Both the position numbers and the translations under genes were made by a program. From positions 1 to 37,783 of IMG/VR virus record IMGVR_UViG_3300033553_000843: a stretch of DNA of 37,783 bases. The stretch is one strand, 5' to 3'. Each line of letters begins with the position of its first letter. The first letter of the stretch is position 1. Below the pieces are notes generated by a model, which was not told the DNA's origin, searched no databases, and worked only from the letters and a program-made list of their open reading frames with translations. The DNA is from a virus. Shown here in pieces: positions 1 through 10,500 of this stretch.

Positions 1-588
1 TTATGTTGGGTTTTGTCGTGAATATTCAGTAGTCATGTAATTATCTACCATCGATTTAACCGTATTTAAAATGGTTCTTAAAATACCCACTGGAGGGATT
101 GGCAAACCGTCCAGAAATTCTTTGGCAATATCAAAATCCCCATTGACCAAAGGCAATATTGCGGGTCTTAAATTTCTTCTTATAAGATCATATTGAGTTG
201 GTGTCAATTGCCCTTTTGTTTTCAGCAATCGAATCCTTTTTCTAATATCATGGTACATATCTATTCCACTCTGTTCATGTTGCATCTCTAAAGCCGAGGC
301 TTCTTCATCTTCTCGCTGATCGGTTTCAGCATCTATCTGGGATTGTGGTTTGTTCGTGATTGTATATTTCCACTTTCCATCGGTTGCGTCTAAATCTGGC
401 AATTCGCTTATTGTTTGGGTCAATGGATCATATACAGGAGGAACCACTTCTCCCCACTCATCAATTATATGCTCCGCCAAGCTCAACGTTTTATAATCGT
501 CGGTCAATCGGTCAGGCGTCGCTTTACGATACCACTCGTTCGGTATGCCTACTATTGTTTGACCATTTTTGTCTTTGTTTGCTCTCAT
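1..588 (-). CDS. hypothetical protein of the tail-fibre region
   Basis: A complete 195-aa reading frame whose TAA stop occupies the first three bases of the window. I do not recognise a family. The N-terminal half is acidic and polar, and the middle (about residues 85-125) looks helical. The C-terminal third is more hydrophobic, with a PIPPVGILRTIL stretch near residue 165. It starts 4 bases after the LamG-like gene ends and follows the tail-fibre gene, so it is probably co-transcribed with them. That position would suit a fibre-associated protein or an assembly chaperone, but this is inference from location only. No signal peptide or membrane segment is evident. Confidence 0.7.
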   Translation of the reverse strand: MRANKDKNGQTIVGIPNEWYRKATPDRLTDDYKTLSLAEHIIDEWGEVVPPVYDPLTQTISELPDLDATDGKWKYTITNKPQSQIDAETDQREDEEASALEMQHEQSGIDMYHDIRKRIRLLKTKGQLTPTQYDLIRRNLRPAILPLVNGDFDIAKEFLDGLPIPPVGILRTILNTVKSMVDNYMTTEYSRQNPT

Positions 589-592
589 ATTA

Positions 593-1345
593 TTATGGTA
601 ATAAATCGATTCCTGCTTTTTGTTGTGTTGCTAATTCCAAACATTGCTCTGGAGTCAAGCAGACATTCCACAAATATTGGTCTTGCACATAAGCCTTTGC
701 ACTATACGCTGCATGACCTGGTCTTCTACCTATTGTTAACGGTGCCCCTAAATTCTTTAGTCCACTAAAAACACCGCTAGAAGTGTAAGTACATGCTTGT
801 TCAATGCCATTATAATAAACTTTTAATCCCGTTGGCGTTCTGTCACCGTTGTATGTCCAAATGTAATGTTGCCATAGGTCAGGCTCTGGAAAACCGCTAT
901 TTGGAACAGGAGATACAGAAGTGGCTTTTATCCAATTTCCACTTGTGTTATCCCTTAATTCTATCTCTAAATATGCAGTAGCTTGAGTCCACATTGTATA
1001 TTCGTTTGGAAATACATTTGTCCCCTTATGAAAGAAATTATAAGCATTACCGTTATTATTTCTACGACACAGCAATGAACCACTAAAAGGCAAATCAACA
1101 CCAACGCCCGCAAAACTTAAATTGTCATTATCAGCTACAGTCATGGAACTAATAATAGCGGCATTGAAATAATGTATAGCTTGGCGACCTCCAAGACCCT
1201 CAACATAAGTTATATTTTCTGTTGATACAGGTGAATTTCCGTCAACACTGTCATTAGTGTTTCCATCGCCTTTCCATGCTGAAACGATGTTGGCTATTGG
1301 TAATTCAACTGCTGAAGATTTTCTAAAAAACATTTTCTTTCCCAT
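593..1345 (-). CDS. LamG/concanavalin A-like lectin-fold tail protein
   Basis: The 250-aa product resembles LamG/pentraxin-like beta sandwiches. It has an N-terminal SAWKGDGNTNDSVDGNSP stretch, typical of the first strand and loop. Further on come WQHYIWTYNG and GLKVYYNGIEQ, the usual 'W-H-V-YNG...YVNG' strands, then PLTIGRRPG and a C-terminal YLWNVCLTPEQ. Such domains bind carbohydrate or protein surfaces, and in phages they often sit on tail tips or fibres. It lies 3 bases downstream of the tail-fibre gene and is probably translated from the same message. A role in host-surface binding is inferred from fold and position; the ligand cannot be read from sequence. Confidence 0.75.
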   Translation of the reverse strand: MGKKMFFRKSSAVELPIANIVSAWKGDGNTNDSVDGNSPVSTENITYVEGLGGRQAIHYFNAAIISSMTVADNDNLSFAGVGVDLPFSGSLLCRRNNNGNAYNFFHKGTNVFPNEYTMWTQATAYLEIELRDNTSGNWIKATSVSPVPNSGFPEPDLWQHYIWTYNGDRTPTGLKVYYNGIEQACTYTSSGVFSGLKNLGAPLTIGRRPGHAAYSAKAYVQDQYLWNVCLTPEQCLELATQQKAGIDLLP

Positions 1346-1348
1346 AGC

Positions 1349-3655
1349 CTAATCCAATTGAGATACAAATCTTGTTACTTTACTATTATACGCGCAGACC
1401 GCATGAACGTTCTTTTTAGTGCCGTCCCTTGTACCGCTCTTGTTTGCGCTCCAAGCCGCACTCGGATATGTGATTGCAAAGTTGCCTGTCTCGAAAATCA
1501 ATAGTTCCTTTTCAAAACCAGCTGGAGGTAGATTGCTCTCTGTCAATGTAACCGCTCCTGTAACGGTAAGGTCGTATGCTCCTTTTGACCAATCAATATT
1601 GTACGTTCCAGATATTGAGGCTGTAACAATTTCATCATTCTTTCCCCTGTAAAGCGTATCAAAATAAGTTTTGAGGGTTGCTTTGATATTTGCCCATGAC
1701 AATTTTTTGGTAATAAAACTCGCTGCACTGTCTAAAATTCCGAACAAATCCGCATCAACTGGAGTTGTTTTAGCATCGGAAGCATTCACTTCAGAACTGA
1801 AAGAAACATCTGTATAATCTTCATGAAACCAATTGCCTGCATATACACTTGTAGAAGCATTGTCTACTATCGCTGTGATTCTGTCTTTTAAACCAAATAC
1901 AACTCCATCAACAGTCCCTGCTACACTTATCAAATAAGTATATCCTGCTTGAGCTGTTCCACCTCCAGGGAATGTACCTGATGAAGCATCCCAAGTTCCT
2001 GCTAAAACTAAAGCGCTATCTAAACCATTTAATTTATCGCGCTCAACAGAAGTAAATACCTTTTTAGTCGCGGTCTCAACCATGTTATCCATGCTGAAAG
2101 CGTCGGTGTTTTTGTTGGTTGGATCGTAAACTGATTTTAGTTGGTATAAGGAGAGGTCGATGTCAGCGCCCACTAAATCCAGATCAAACCAGACTTCCAT
2201 AACATCAGTGGCTGCAAAAACACCTCCTGTTAGATTAGTGCCAAAACTTACTATAAAATAGTTGTTCGAAGGATTGCTATATACCATCGATGTTACTTTG
2301 GCACAATAGAATTTATTGCCTGATGCCGTTTTATTGAACGCTTTTATATAAATATCCTTACCAGCATCCAAAAGGGTTTTATAGCCTGCAATGTACTTTG
2401 TGAAACTTCTGTCAAACAACATGGCTATTATATCGCCCGCTCCAGTCTGTACGTTTGCCCTACCATTTGGAACTGTTGAAGGTATAGAATCAGCCACGTT
2501 AAGGACAATAAACTGTCTGTAAGATGATGATGTGACTACCACAGCTGCTTCGGTAGGATTTAACAGCGTGTAATCTGATAAACTCGCTGTGGCAATTCCC
2601 TTATACCTATAAAAAGCGTATGTAATACCATCAATCGATACATAGTTTGGGTCTGCGGTCGCATCGGCAACAAACTGTAAAAAGTTCTCCGTTTGTTCTA
2701 CCTGAAGAGCCAACATATCTGCTATATCAGTATAGTCATTCTCCACTGGTGATGATGATAGATCGATGTCTTGGCCTGCTACATCGATATCAACATAGAC
2801 CTCCAAATAATCACCAATAGAAACTTCTAAAGTTGTGATCCCAGGGTTTATATCAACTATATAATAGGTGTCAGAACCGTCGCTGAATGAAAAATCGAGA
2901 ACGCTTGCGATTAACGTATTGGGCTGTGTTTTGTTTGCGATCGCAAAGTATAAAGGGGTGTTTGCTGCAAATATTTCAGCATATCTTTTTAGGTAATTAG
3001 TGAATGTCGCATCAAACAGTATCCCGGTTATATTGGTGCCTACATCTCTTTTTAATACAACCTGTCCAATGGTTGATGCCGTAGGCAAAGTTTCTGTAAT
3101 ATCCTTTACTTCAAATGTTCTGTACGAAGGTGGGTTCAATATAGTTACCAATTCTGAATCGGTAAGTCTTATGTAATCTGCAAGTGTTCCGACAGTCGTT
3201 CCAATATATAAATAAACGGCCCGCCCAGAATCAACTTCTGGATCATCGGACGCATCGGTGACTTCTTGTAAGAATCCTGCGGTCTGGTTGGCTTGATCGT
3301 CTAGCAGCTGACCAACGCTGTTGATGTCATCATAGACGTGTTCCCTTGGATTGGAATTGGAACCGCCAGTGTTTGTAATTATAAAATAACTTACAAGAAG
3401 GCTGATGTTACCGCCCAAATAGATGGCATTGAAAACAAAAGTGTTCTCAATAACTCCAGTAACACGGTCACCGATCTCCTGTTCAATCGATAGGTTTCCT
3501 TCCTTTTTGAGCACCTTGAGTCTGCCCGGCTCCTGAACATCCATACGTTTGGTCATCCACGTAAGCAAAGTCCTCACATTAGAGGACTTTACATTAAATG
3601 GGATTCCAGTCCGGATCCAGGAGATAATATTAGATAATATCTCTTGTATCGTCAT
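1349..3655 (-). CDS. tail fibre protein with an internal tandem repeat
   Basis: A 768-aa structural protein. Residues 1-60 form a short N-terminal region likely to attach to the tail. Two diverged copies of a roughly 195-aa unit follow, at about 106-300 and 307-502. Each contains a SYR-(T/Q)F element, a FDA/R-TFT-Y element, a YFAIANKT/YIKAFNKT element, and ends in a D-D-x-A/G-x-DIDLS motif. The C-terminal part carries ETATKKVFTSVERDKL and KKLSWANIKATLKTYFDTLY, stretches common near the ends of Bacteroidota phage and prophage fibre proteins. The gene lies between a virion protein and the LamG-like protein, consistent with a host-recognition module. Assignment as a fibre is moderately secure; the receptor is unknown. 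Confidence 0.75.
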   Translation of the reverse strand: MTIQEILSNIISWIRTGIPFNVKSSNVRTLLTWMTKRMDVQEPGRLKVLKKEGNLSIEQEIGDRVTGVIENTFVFNAIYLGGNISLLVSYFIITNTGGSNSNPREHVYDDINSVGQLLDDQANQTAGFLQEVTDASDDPEVDSGRAVYLYIGTTVGTLADYIRLTDSELVTILNPPSYRTFEVKDITETLPTASTIGQVVLKRDVGTNITGILFDATFTNYLKRYAEIFAANTPLYFAIANKTQPNTLIASVLDFSFSDGSDTYYIVDINPGITTLEVSIGDYLEVYVDIDVAGQDIDLSSSPVENDYTDIADMLALQVEQTENFLQFVADATADPNYVSIDGITYAFYRYKGIATASLSDYTLLNPTEAAVVVTSSSYRQFIVLNVADSIPSTVPNGRANVQTGAGDIIAMLFDRSFTKYIAGYKTLLDAGKDIYIKAFNKTASGNKFYCAKVTSMVYSNPSNNYFIVSFGTNLTGGVFAATDVMEVWFDLDLVGADIDLSLYQLKSVYDPTNKNTDAFSMDNMVETATKKVFTSVERDKLNGLDSALVLAGTWDASSGTFPGGGTAQAGYTYLISVAGTVDGVVFGLKDRITAIVDNASTSVYAGNWFHEDYTDVSFSSEVNASDAKTTPVDADLFGILDSAASFITKKLSWANIKATLKTYFDTLYRGKNDEIVTASISGTYNIDWSKGAYDLTVTGAVTLTESNLPPAGFEKELLIFETGNFAITYPSAAWSANKSGTRDGTKKNVHAVCAYNSKVTRFVSQLD

Positions 3656-3667
3656 CGGTAGTTTGGA

Positions 3668-4270
3668 TTAGAAGTTCACTTCTCCAGCTAATGGGAAGTT
3701 TGCTCTTGGTGGATCAACTTTGTCCTTCCAGCTGACGGTACCGATATATTTCTCGATTTCACCATCACCTCTGGCTTGGATAAGATTCAAAACCATTTGA
3801 GCCTTCATTCCGCAAATACCTCCATAGACCAATCCGGCACGTGTAACATACCACAGTTTGTAAGTGGCGTTACAGGCGGTAGACCTTGCAAATTCATAAT
3901 TGACTGCATTGGTCTCATCGATCTCCAAGTTTAGCGTATGCGTTTTTCCGGTTTGCAGATTTCGGCCACCAGATACCAATCTATTTTGGATCTCTGGAGC
4001 TGGCTTGTCACCAATGACTCGTATCATACGAATCGTATCGTCTGGAACTGGTGGTACTTCGGCTGCGGTCTGTGTGATACGCGTGGTCCACTCGGTAGCA
4101 TCCTCGACATCAGCAAAGTCAGCCCCGTCAGATTTAGCTACTGCTATCCACTCAATCTCCGATTCGTTGATCTCGGGGGAGCAATCGTCAAAATTTACCG
4201 ATGGCAAATTCTGCCCTTCGCAGTTAACGGGACATAGTACGTCCGTATCGTTGCATTGTACATTTGGCAT
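3668..4270 (-). CDS. putative virion protein, possibly major tail or tail-tip protein
   Basis: A 200-aa protein with no signal peptide and seven or more cysteines, including a DTDVLCPVNCEG stretch near the N terminus and GGICGMK near residue 150. I do not recognise a family. The gene has its own upstream promoter-like module at 4412-4441 and a roughly 140-nt leader with a conserved hairpin. The other leaders of this type precede the scaffold/capsid operon and the tape measure, so this product may be made in large amounts late in infection. It begins the unit that continues into the tail fibre. The start ATG is preceded by an A-rich AAAACGAAT context shared with other virion genes here. Major tail or tail-tip protein is inference. 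Confidence 0.65.
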   Translation of the reverse strand: MPNVQCNDTDVLCPVNCEGQNLPSVNFDDCSPEINESEIEWIAVAKSDGADFADVEDATEWTTRITQTAAEVPPVPDDTIRMIRVIGDKPAPEIQNRLVSGGRNLQTGKTHTLNLEIDETNAVNYEFARSTACNATYKLWYVTRAGLVYGGICGMKAQMVLNLIQARGDGEIEKYIGTVSWKDKVDPPRANFPLAGEVNF

Positions 4271-4318
4271 AATAATTCGTTTTAGAAATTAAACATTCTG
4301 ATTATTATGACTTTTGGC

Positions 4319-4334
4319 GAGGTGTCATTACCTC
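4319..4334 (-). promoter_or_regulatory. conserved leader hairpin (copy 1)
   Basis: On the minus strand this reads GAGGTAATGACACCTC, a 5-bp stem with a 6-nt loop, within the leader of the gene that starts at 4270. Two other leaders (11318-11332 and 18063-18077) carry hairpins with different but still pairing stems and similar flanks: C(A/T)G before and CAA shortly after. The recurrence supports a functional RNA element, such as an mRNA-stabilising or translation-control hairpin. The function is inference. Confidence 0.5.
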
Positions 4335-4411
4335 CAGTTATCCGTTAAGAAGTGGATAAATCTCCTATGAAGAAATCCTTTAAGTGGATCAGACTTTAAT
4401 CATACACAAGA

Positions 4412-4441
4412 CAAATATATAAAAAAGAAACTATTAGTTTC
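4412..4441 (-). promoter_or_regulatory. promoter-like module P1: -7 box plus upstream palindrome
   Basis: On the minus strand the palindrome GAAACTAATAGTTTC (4427-4441) is followed by T6 and then TATATTTG (4412-4419), a match to the Bacteroidota -7 consensus TAnnTTTG. The palindrome starts 5 bases after the stop codon of the upstream gene. It can therefore act as a short intrinsic terminator for that gene, as an operator or activator site replacing the -33 box, or both. The same arrangement recurs at 18089, 21742 and 25475. Transcription would run into the gene starting at 4270. Confidence 0.6.
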
Positions 4442-4446
4442 GTTTT

Positions 4447-5745
4447 TTATGCTTCAGAAAATTCAATTAGATCAAAACCTATCGGTGGAATGTTCACCAA
4501 AGTAAAAGTTATCTGGTTTATTATATCCCCAATATAAGCGAAATCACCCAATGACATGTCTACTTTTTGCCATGTCCCGAAAACTCCAATGTCATATCCA
4601 AAGGTCAATGCGTTTGTTGTGTTGAGCGTAAGTATTGGCGAATTACCACCCCCAGAAATACTTACAGCAATATATGAGCTCGACGCCCAAGGCACATCAT
4701 GTTTCATCCAGAATGATAGGCCTGAAGTTTCAGAATAAGCAAATCCAATGATCGATTGGAATACCATATAGCTGGATGACTGAAATACGCTTGGATGCTG
4801 TATAAATTTAACACCACTGTGTGCTCCAGATTCAGGGAAAGTGCACCCTGCCAAATATCCCGCTAAATTCCACTCGTCTTCCTCTTGATCGTCGAAAACC
4901 AAAAGCGTAGGAAGCATTTCAATGATATCATCCTCGCACGCTGTTTTTATGATGGTCTCCTTTGTGAAGTTGAAATCCACCAATGAGAAACATCCATCGT
5001 TTTCCGGGGTTACTTTTAATATTATAGTCTTAATATTCTCATCATAACCTTCATTGATCTCTCCAATGGACTTATTGACTATATTGTATCTGTCATGTAA
5101 TGGAATGGCAGAAAGTGCCTGTGCGACGAAATTTGGTGCCATAAATGAGAAGTTGAACGACTGTTTAAGCACCTGAAGCGTTGCAACTTCATTCCCATAG
5201 CCATCCTCTTCGGTTTGCTCCTCGATCTCTGGCTGGTTAGGAATAATTATAGCATCAATATTCACAATGTTGGATACATTGCCGTTATAGATCAGGTTTC
5301 CAACCTTACCCTTTTCCAAAGACCATTCAATATGGATCATGTCGCTTGATTGTACCTTTAGGCAAATGATCTCCGAATAATATCTACCAAAACCAGTGAC
5401 CACAGAAATATAATATTTATTTCCTGCTATTCCAGGAGCGAAATCGATAGATATGATAAGGAACTTTTTTCCATTGGAGTCCACCAAGATGGTTCTGTCA
5501 AGATCAGCAACTAAAATTGTATTGTCTGAAACAAATCGTAGATCAACTTCAGTTACCTCATTAGGATTGGTTATGGAATCAGACAATGGAAATTGGAACG
5601 TATGCGCTCCAGGGAATAAAATGTGATCGTAACAACAATTCTGTTTGCAGTTGTTCACAAACCAGAACGGCTTTGTGTTGGTCCATACCGTACCTTCCAA
5701 TTTATAAAATGGAAATGGATTTTTGTCTTTGTTATAGAAGCTCAT
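4447..5745 (-). CDS. putative distal tail / baseplate protein with C-terminal beta-sandwich
   Basis: A 432-aa protein downstream of the tape measure and the 586-aa tail protein, in the place where tail-tip genes normally sit. The N terminus is aromatic-rich (FPFYKLEGTVWTNTKPFWFV) and followed by a CKQNCCYD cysteine cluster. The last ~150 residues (WNLAGYLAGCTFPESGAHSG onward) look like a jelly-roll carbohydrate-binding domain: alternating strands, SGLSFWMKHD, FGTWQKVDMSLGDFA. This pattern resembles glycan-binding domains of tail-associated proteins. I cannot assign a named family. Its stop codon is immediately followed by the P1 palindrome, so the transcript may end here. Confidence 0.65.
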   Translation of the reverse strand: MSFYNKDKNPFPFYKLEGTVWTNTKPFWFVNNCKQNCCYDHILFPGAHTFQFPLSDSITNPNEVTEVDLRFVSDNTILVADLDRTILVDSNGKKFLIISIDFAPGIAGNKYYISVVTGFGRYYSEIICLKVQSSDMIHIEWSLEKGKVGNLIYNGNVSNIVNIDAIIIPNQPEIEEQTEEDGYGNEVATLQVLKQSFNFSFMAPNFVAQALSAIPLHDRYNIVNKSIGEINEGYDENIKTIILKVTPENDGCFSLVDFNFTKETIIKTACEDDIIEMLPTLLVFDDQEEDEWNLAGYLAGCTFPESGAHSGVKFIQHPSVFQSSSYMVFQSIIGFAYSETSGLSFWMKHDVPWASSSYIAVSISGGGNSPILTLNTTNALTFGYDIGVFGTWQKVDMSLGDFAYIGDIINQITFTLVNIPPIGFDLIEFSEA

Positions 5746-5758
5746 AATTTTTTATTTA

Positions 5759-7519
5759 TTAATCAAAATCTTCACTGTGATCACCATCGAAATCACCATA
5801 AATCTGGTCAAAATTGGATTCGTCAATTTTGTCAAGCAGCAGATCAAAATTCATTGAACACTGGGATAGCTTCAACTCTGCTGTTTGAACAAATCCCCAT
5901 CCAAGTGTTGCTCGAATCTTGTCCAATGGATTGAAAACCTTAAGATAATTGCAGCCCATAATAATGTTGAACTGGTCCTGTTTGATCGTTGGAACTGTTG
6001 TAATAAAATCAGTGGCAACATCATTCATCAATCCCGTTTTTAGAACACGTCCGTGTTTCCAAAAATCCCTATGAAGATGAGCCCAGCTCAAAACATTGTT
6101 GATAGTGGTATTGGCCTCAAGAATTCCAGGTTCATAATAGACGTTGTAATCTGGATCACATGCCACAATCACAAAACCATCATCACTAACATCACCTTGA
6201 CTTGATGGATTTTCCAAACAGTACATCACATCGGTTGTGATCTTATCAACCGACACTGTTTTTTTGTTCTCCGGAGAATTGTTAACACAATTCGATTCAT
6301 AGACAATGTCGGTACCAACAAAATCAGCAGAACCCGATTCCATCATTTCAAATTTCTCGTACTTCGGAAGCTTTGTTTCGTCGTAAGAATATTTCTTGGT
6401 GCCCTGAAGCTGTTTCTTTTTGTCAATGGACAAGAGATTTATTCCCAGATCGGTCTCAAACCAACTTATATGTTCTAGCCTGAAAACAGTGTCATCAATT
6501 CGATATCCACAGTTTAATAAGTTCAGAACTTGTTCAATAAGATCCTTATAATTAATTTCTCCTTTTGTCGCATTTCCAGAAACAGCCGGACGCTTAACAT
6601 CTGATTTCTGGAATATGATCAGGTTTCTCAATTTGTTCAACTCTCCAGTAACATAGTTGATCGATGAAACGTTATCGGGATTCCACTGAAGGAAATCTGA
6701 AACTATAGTCAGACCAGATCCGAAACATGCTTTGTCCAAAAGCGTTTGCATGACCTGATGAAGTTTTCGTCCGTTGTCTATTGAAACTATTGGCTCATTG
6801 TACGGACTAGCATCACTTCCGCTTCTAACAACATCAATAATGAATGGGTTGCTTTCTACATCAAAAAGCTTGGCGTATTTCTTTACGCCTCCAGAACAGC
6901 TTTCTACCTCCGTCCATCCAATTGGTGCGATAAAACTACATGGACATGTAAGGGTATGTCGAACATAATAACGATCGTATATGGATCCAGTTCCTGTATA
7001 TTGGTTCAAAGCCAATGACCATAAGCCATTGTCTAAAAAAGTTTGGTTGCATATCGGACTGAAACCTCCTGAAAAGCAATTGTAAAACTCTATCCTAAAA
7101 GTCACGCCTAAATTAACTGTCCTAGGAAGTACGAAATCTAGAATGTTATGATCATCGTCATTCTCCTCAATGCACTCATAAGGATCAATCGCATCAACCT
7201 TGAACTTTACTTTGCACTGATCCAGATCCCAGGTTCCAGAACTCATTGTGAAGTTACCAGTGAACAATGTGAACTCATCATTGATCGCACACTCCATTAG
7301 GACTCTCAAGGTCTGAAGATCGCACCGATCATCGGTGAGCTCCAGTTCACGGAAAACTTTATAGTCGTCCTTCACCAAAGTGATCTCCTTTAGCTCCTTT
7401 TTATAATCGTACTTTCGGTCGTCCTCTTTGTTCCATGTCAATTTCTGGTCTTTACCTGAATAAGGTGTGACTTCAATATCTGGGTTTCCAAAACTGGATA
7501 TACGATAGATTATTCTCAT
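5759..7519 (-). CDS. putative distal tail / tail-tip protein
   Basis: A 586-aa protein whose start overlaps the tape-measure stop by 4 nt (ATGA), indicating translational coupling. In siphovirus gene order the gene after the tape measure encodes a distal tail or baseplate hub component, which fits here. The N terminus (MRIIYRISSFGNPDIEVTP) is strand-rich. A region near 330-400 has helix-strand alternation, including GYRIDDTVFRLEHISWFETD. The C terminus is acidic (DQIYGDFDGDHSEDFD). No catalytic motif of a tail lysin or peptidase was found. The call rests on position and style of sequence, not on recognised homology. Confidence 0.65.
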   Translation of the reverse strand: MRIIYRISSFGNPDIEVTPYSGKDQKLTWNKEDDRKYDYKKELKEITLVKDDYKVFRELELTDDRCDLQTLRVLMECAINDEFTLFTGNFTMSSGTWDLDQCKVKFKVDAIDPYECIEENDDDHNILDFVLPRTVNLGVTFRIEFYNCFSGGFSPICNQTFLDNGLWSLALNQYTGTGSIYDRYYVRHTLTCPCSFIAPIGWTEVESCSGGVKKYAKLFDVESNPFIIDVVRSGSDASPYNEPIVSIDNGRKLHQVMQTLLDKACFGSGLTIVSDFLQWNPDNVSSINYVTGELNKLRNLIIFQKSDVKRPAVSGNATKGEINYKDLIEQVLNLLNCGYRIDDTVFRLEHISWFETDLGINLLSIDKKKQLQGTKKYSYDETKLPKYEKFEMMESGSADFVGTDIVYESNCVNNSPENKKTVSVDKITTDVMYCLENPSSQGDVSDDGFVIVACDPDYNVYYEPGILEANTTINNVLSWAHLHRDFWKHGRVLKTGLMNDVATDFITTVPTIKQDQFNIIMGCNYLKVFNPLDKIRATLGWGFVQTAELKLSQCSMNFDLLLDKIDESNFDQIYGDFDGDHSEDFD

Positions 7520-10500
7520 TTGTTCTTTGGATATTTTTTGGTCACATTTCCTTTTTTCACATAGAAAAACTCTGGAGTTTGCCAGCTGTCGGTTTCATTG
7601 TCACGCTCCTTTTTATAACCGTCGAATTCCTTCTCAAAATTATTATTCAGTTTTTTCAACTGATTGAGCATTTCGTCAGAATCTTTAGAAGAGTTCTCCT
7701 TTGATCTTTGAGCCTTAACCGTGATTTCATTCACATGTCTGACGACCTTAATAGTTTGTTCTCCAGTTTTTTTGATACCATAATAACCTTCAAGTGTGGA
7801 ATCAATGCTTCCCCGACCTTGAGCATCGGCAATAAGAGCATCCAGAACATGCTTGTATTTTCTTTTCTGAAGGGAATTCACAACCAATACATCCTCACCA
7901 TCCTCAAACTCTGCCACTCTTTCTCCGGTCTTGGAGTTATAAAGTCCGAATCCTCTTTCCTCATGCCTTGGACCTTTTAGCGATAGAGGTCCTTCCTGCA
8001 AGCCTTTTCTAAAATTCTGACCTTGGCCAATCGCTTGAAATGCTTTTGTTTTTGCAATTGCAAACGCTCCGAACATCGTGCCGATTAAACCTATTGCCAA
8101 CGGAACTCCAATGAATGGAATTTTTGAAGCCCATTTAAAGATATTGGAAGCTGCTGTGATCAAGTTGCCAAGCTGGGAAACTGTGTCGATTAGAAGTTCG
8201 GCCTTTGCCAATGCAGCCTTCCTTTTTTGTGCTTTCTTGAGCTCCTCTTCTTCTTGGCGCTTTTGCTCCTTAAGGTTTTCAAGATCTTCCTTTCTCGCCT
8301 CGTAATTGTTGGCATAACCATCTTCATAAAGTTGCTTCTCCCTTTCAATTTCCTGCTCGATATCATCGATACTTTGCTGAAATGAATCTACCTTGTTTCG
8401 GTGCTCTTCAATCTCTGCGTCGAATATGGTGACCAAAGAATCGAATGTGGATTGAATCGCTGTTGCTACTCCTTCAGCAAATTCTTGTGCGGCCTTTCCC
8501 TGAAGACCTAAAGTACGCGCCAATTGTAAACTGAAAGACTCCAGAGAAATAGTCCATTTGCTGAAATCATCAATCAGCTTTTCAAAAGTTGTTTTCTCAC
8601 CAATATCATCAATCCCTTGAGAAACTTCGCGAAGTGCGCTGACTGTTTTAAGGATTTCATTAGCGGTTTTATCACCAAGAGCTTCCCTCAATTTATTTCC
8701 CGCTTCTTCGATTTCGGCAGGATCAACGCTGGTTTGCAAAGTTTCAATAAGGCCCTCAAATAAAGATTGATTGTCCAAACCTTTAATACTGTCTCGATAA
8801 GCCTTAATGACATTATCAAGATATTGTTGTTCAAGTCTCAACAATTGCAATTGCTTCAGCTCTTCGTTTTGAATTATGTCCCGGGCATTGGTCTGGTATA
8901 TTCTTAAGATAGAATCTGCAATTTCCTTTTGACGGTCAATGCGGTCCAATTCAGTATCACGATCAAAATCAGTTTCCTCTTGACCTTGAGTCACAACCGT
9001 ATAATTTATGATCGATCTTAATTCTTGTTTTTGAAGTTCATCATTGGTTAATTTGATTTGCTCTTCAAGTTCCTTACGTATTCCGTCCCATTTCTTGGCA
9101 ATAGCCTCTCTCTCCAATTGTTCGGATGTATCATAAACAGCACCGATGGCTGAAAGCGCATCAAACCTAACTTTCTCCAGTTGCTCATCGTATTTCCTGT
9201 CGATCTCTTCAATGGTTTTTCTATATTCCTCATAAGCGGTTCCAGTCTCCTCGTTATAGAGTTTATTATATTCCTGGCGAAGTCTCAACTTTGCTTCCTC
9301 ACTTATTTTTAGATCGTTGATTTGTTTTAAATATCCTGCCTTTTCCTCATCCAATTGAGATTTCAATATTTGCTTTTCCTTCTCTCTTGAGTTTTCTATA
9401 AGATCCAATCTATAGCTTTCCTGACGTTTGATCAGTGATTCCATTATGGCGCCGAACTTCTCATACTCCTTCAGGATTGCTTTCAGCCTTTCTCCATCTT
9501 TAGTAGGATCTCCTCCGAGAGCATTTAAAGATTCCCTATTATCAAACAAATACTTTTCCATCCATTCTTCAAATTCTACAAATCCGTTTTTAACTTTCTG
9601 TAGGTTTTCCTGATTCTGTCTTACAGCATCGGCTCCAACGGTGCTAACCTGAACCCCTGCAGCCTGTTTGATACCATTGGTGATAAATTGCAATGTAGTG
9701 AGCTCCCCTGCGGCCGCTTTTCTTTCTGCTTCCAAAACCTTTGCGAATTCTTCAGATATCAGCTCTTGTGCCGCTTTCAATTTTGCATTTATAATAAGGG
9801 CTTGGTTCAGCTTATTGAATGCCTCCTCGATATCTTTTGCCGTTGATTTTTCATCACCCAAAGCTTTTAAGTATGTTGGATATTGTTCCAACAATCCCTT
9901 TTTGATTTCTTTTTGCCTGTCAAGTGGTGTATTAACGTTCTGAAGCTCCAACTGCAATGATTTCAATCTTCCGATTTCAGATGTTGCGCCAGTGATCGCA
10001 GCTTTATTGATTTTATTCAGTCTTTCGGTTTCATCACTTGTGATTCCAATAGCTTTTGAAATGTCCTTCCAATAAAAAACTATTGCTGCCAGAGCTCCGA
10101 CTAACAAACCAATTCCGATCAATTTGGTAGCTGCTGCAAGTCTTAAAGTGGCTTTTGCACTTGCGTCTGTAGCCAATGCATATTGAGTCCTAACAAAAGT
10201 CAATGCCTTTCCTGCCAAAGTTTCTTTTTTTGTCAACTCCGTCTGGATCTGTTGCAACCCATTCAATAAAGCGATCGCTCCAGTTACCTTAACAAGTGAT
10301 TTCTGCAAATCTTCATTTTCGTCTCCAAATAATGCAGCCGCTCCCTGTGCGGCAGTAAACAGTGCAACAATGCCTGTTGCAGCACCTATAAGATTGTCAA
10401 GCCCAGCTGTGGACTTTGAAGTTCGGTTGATTTCGGCATTGGTGTTTTTGATGGCCTCATTATATTTTGTGGCATCAGCTGTCAGCTCTTGCCATCTTTC

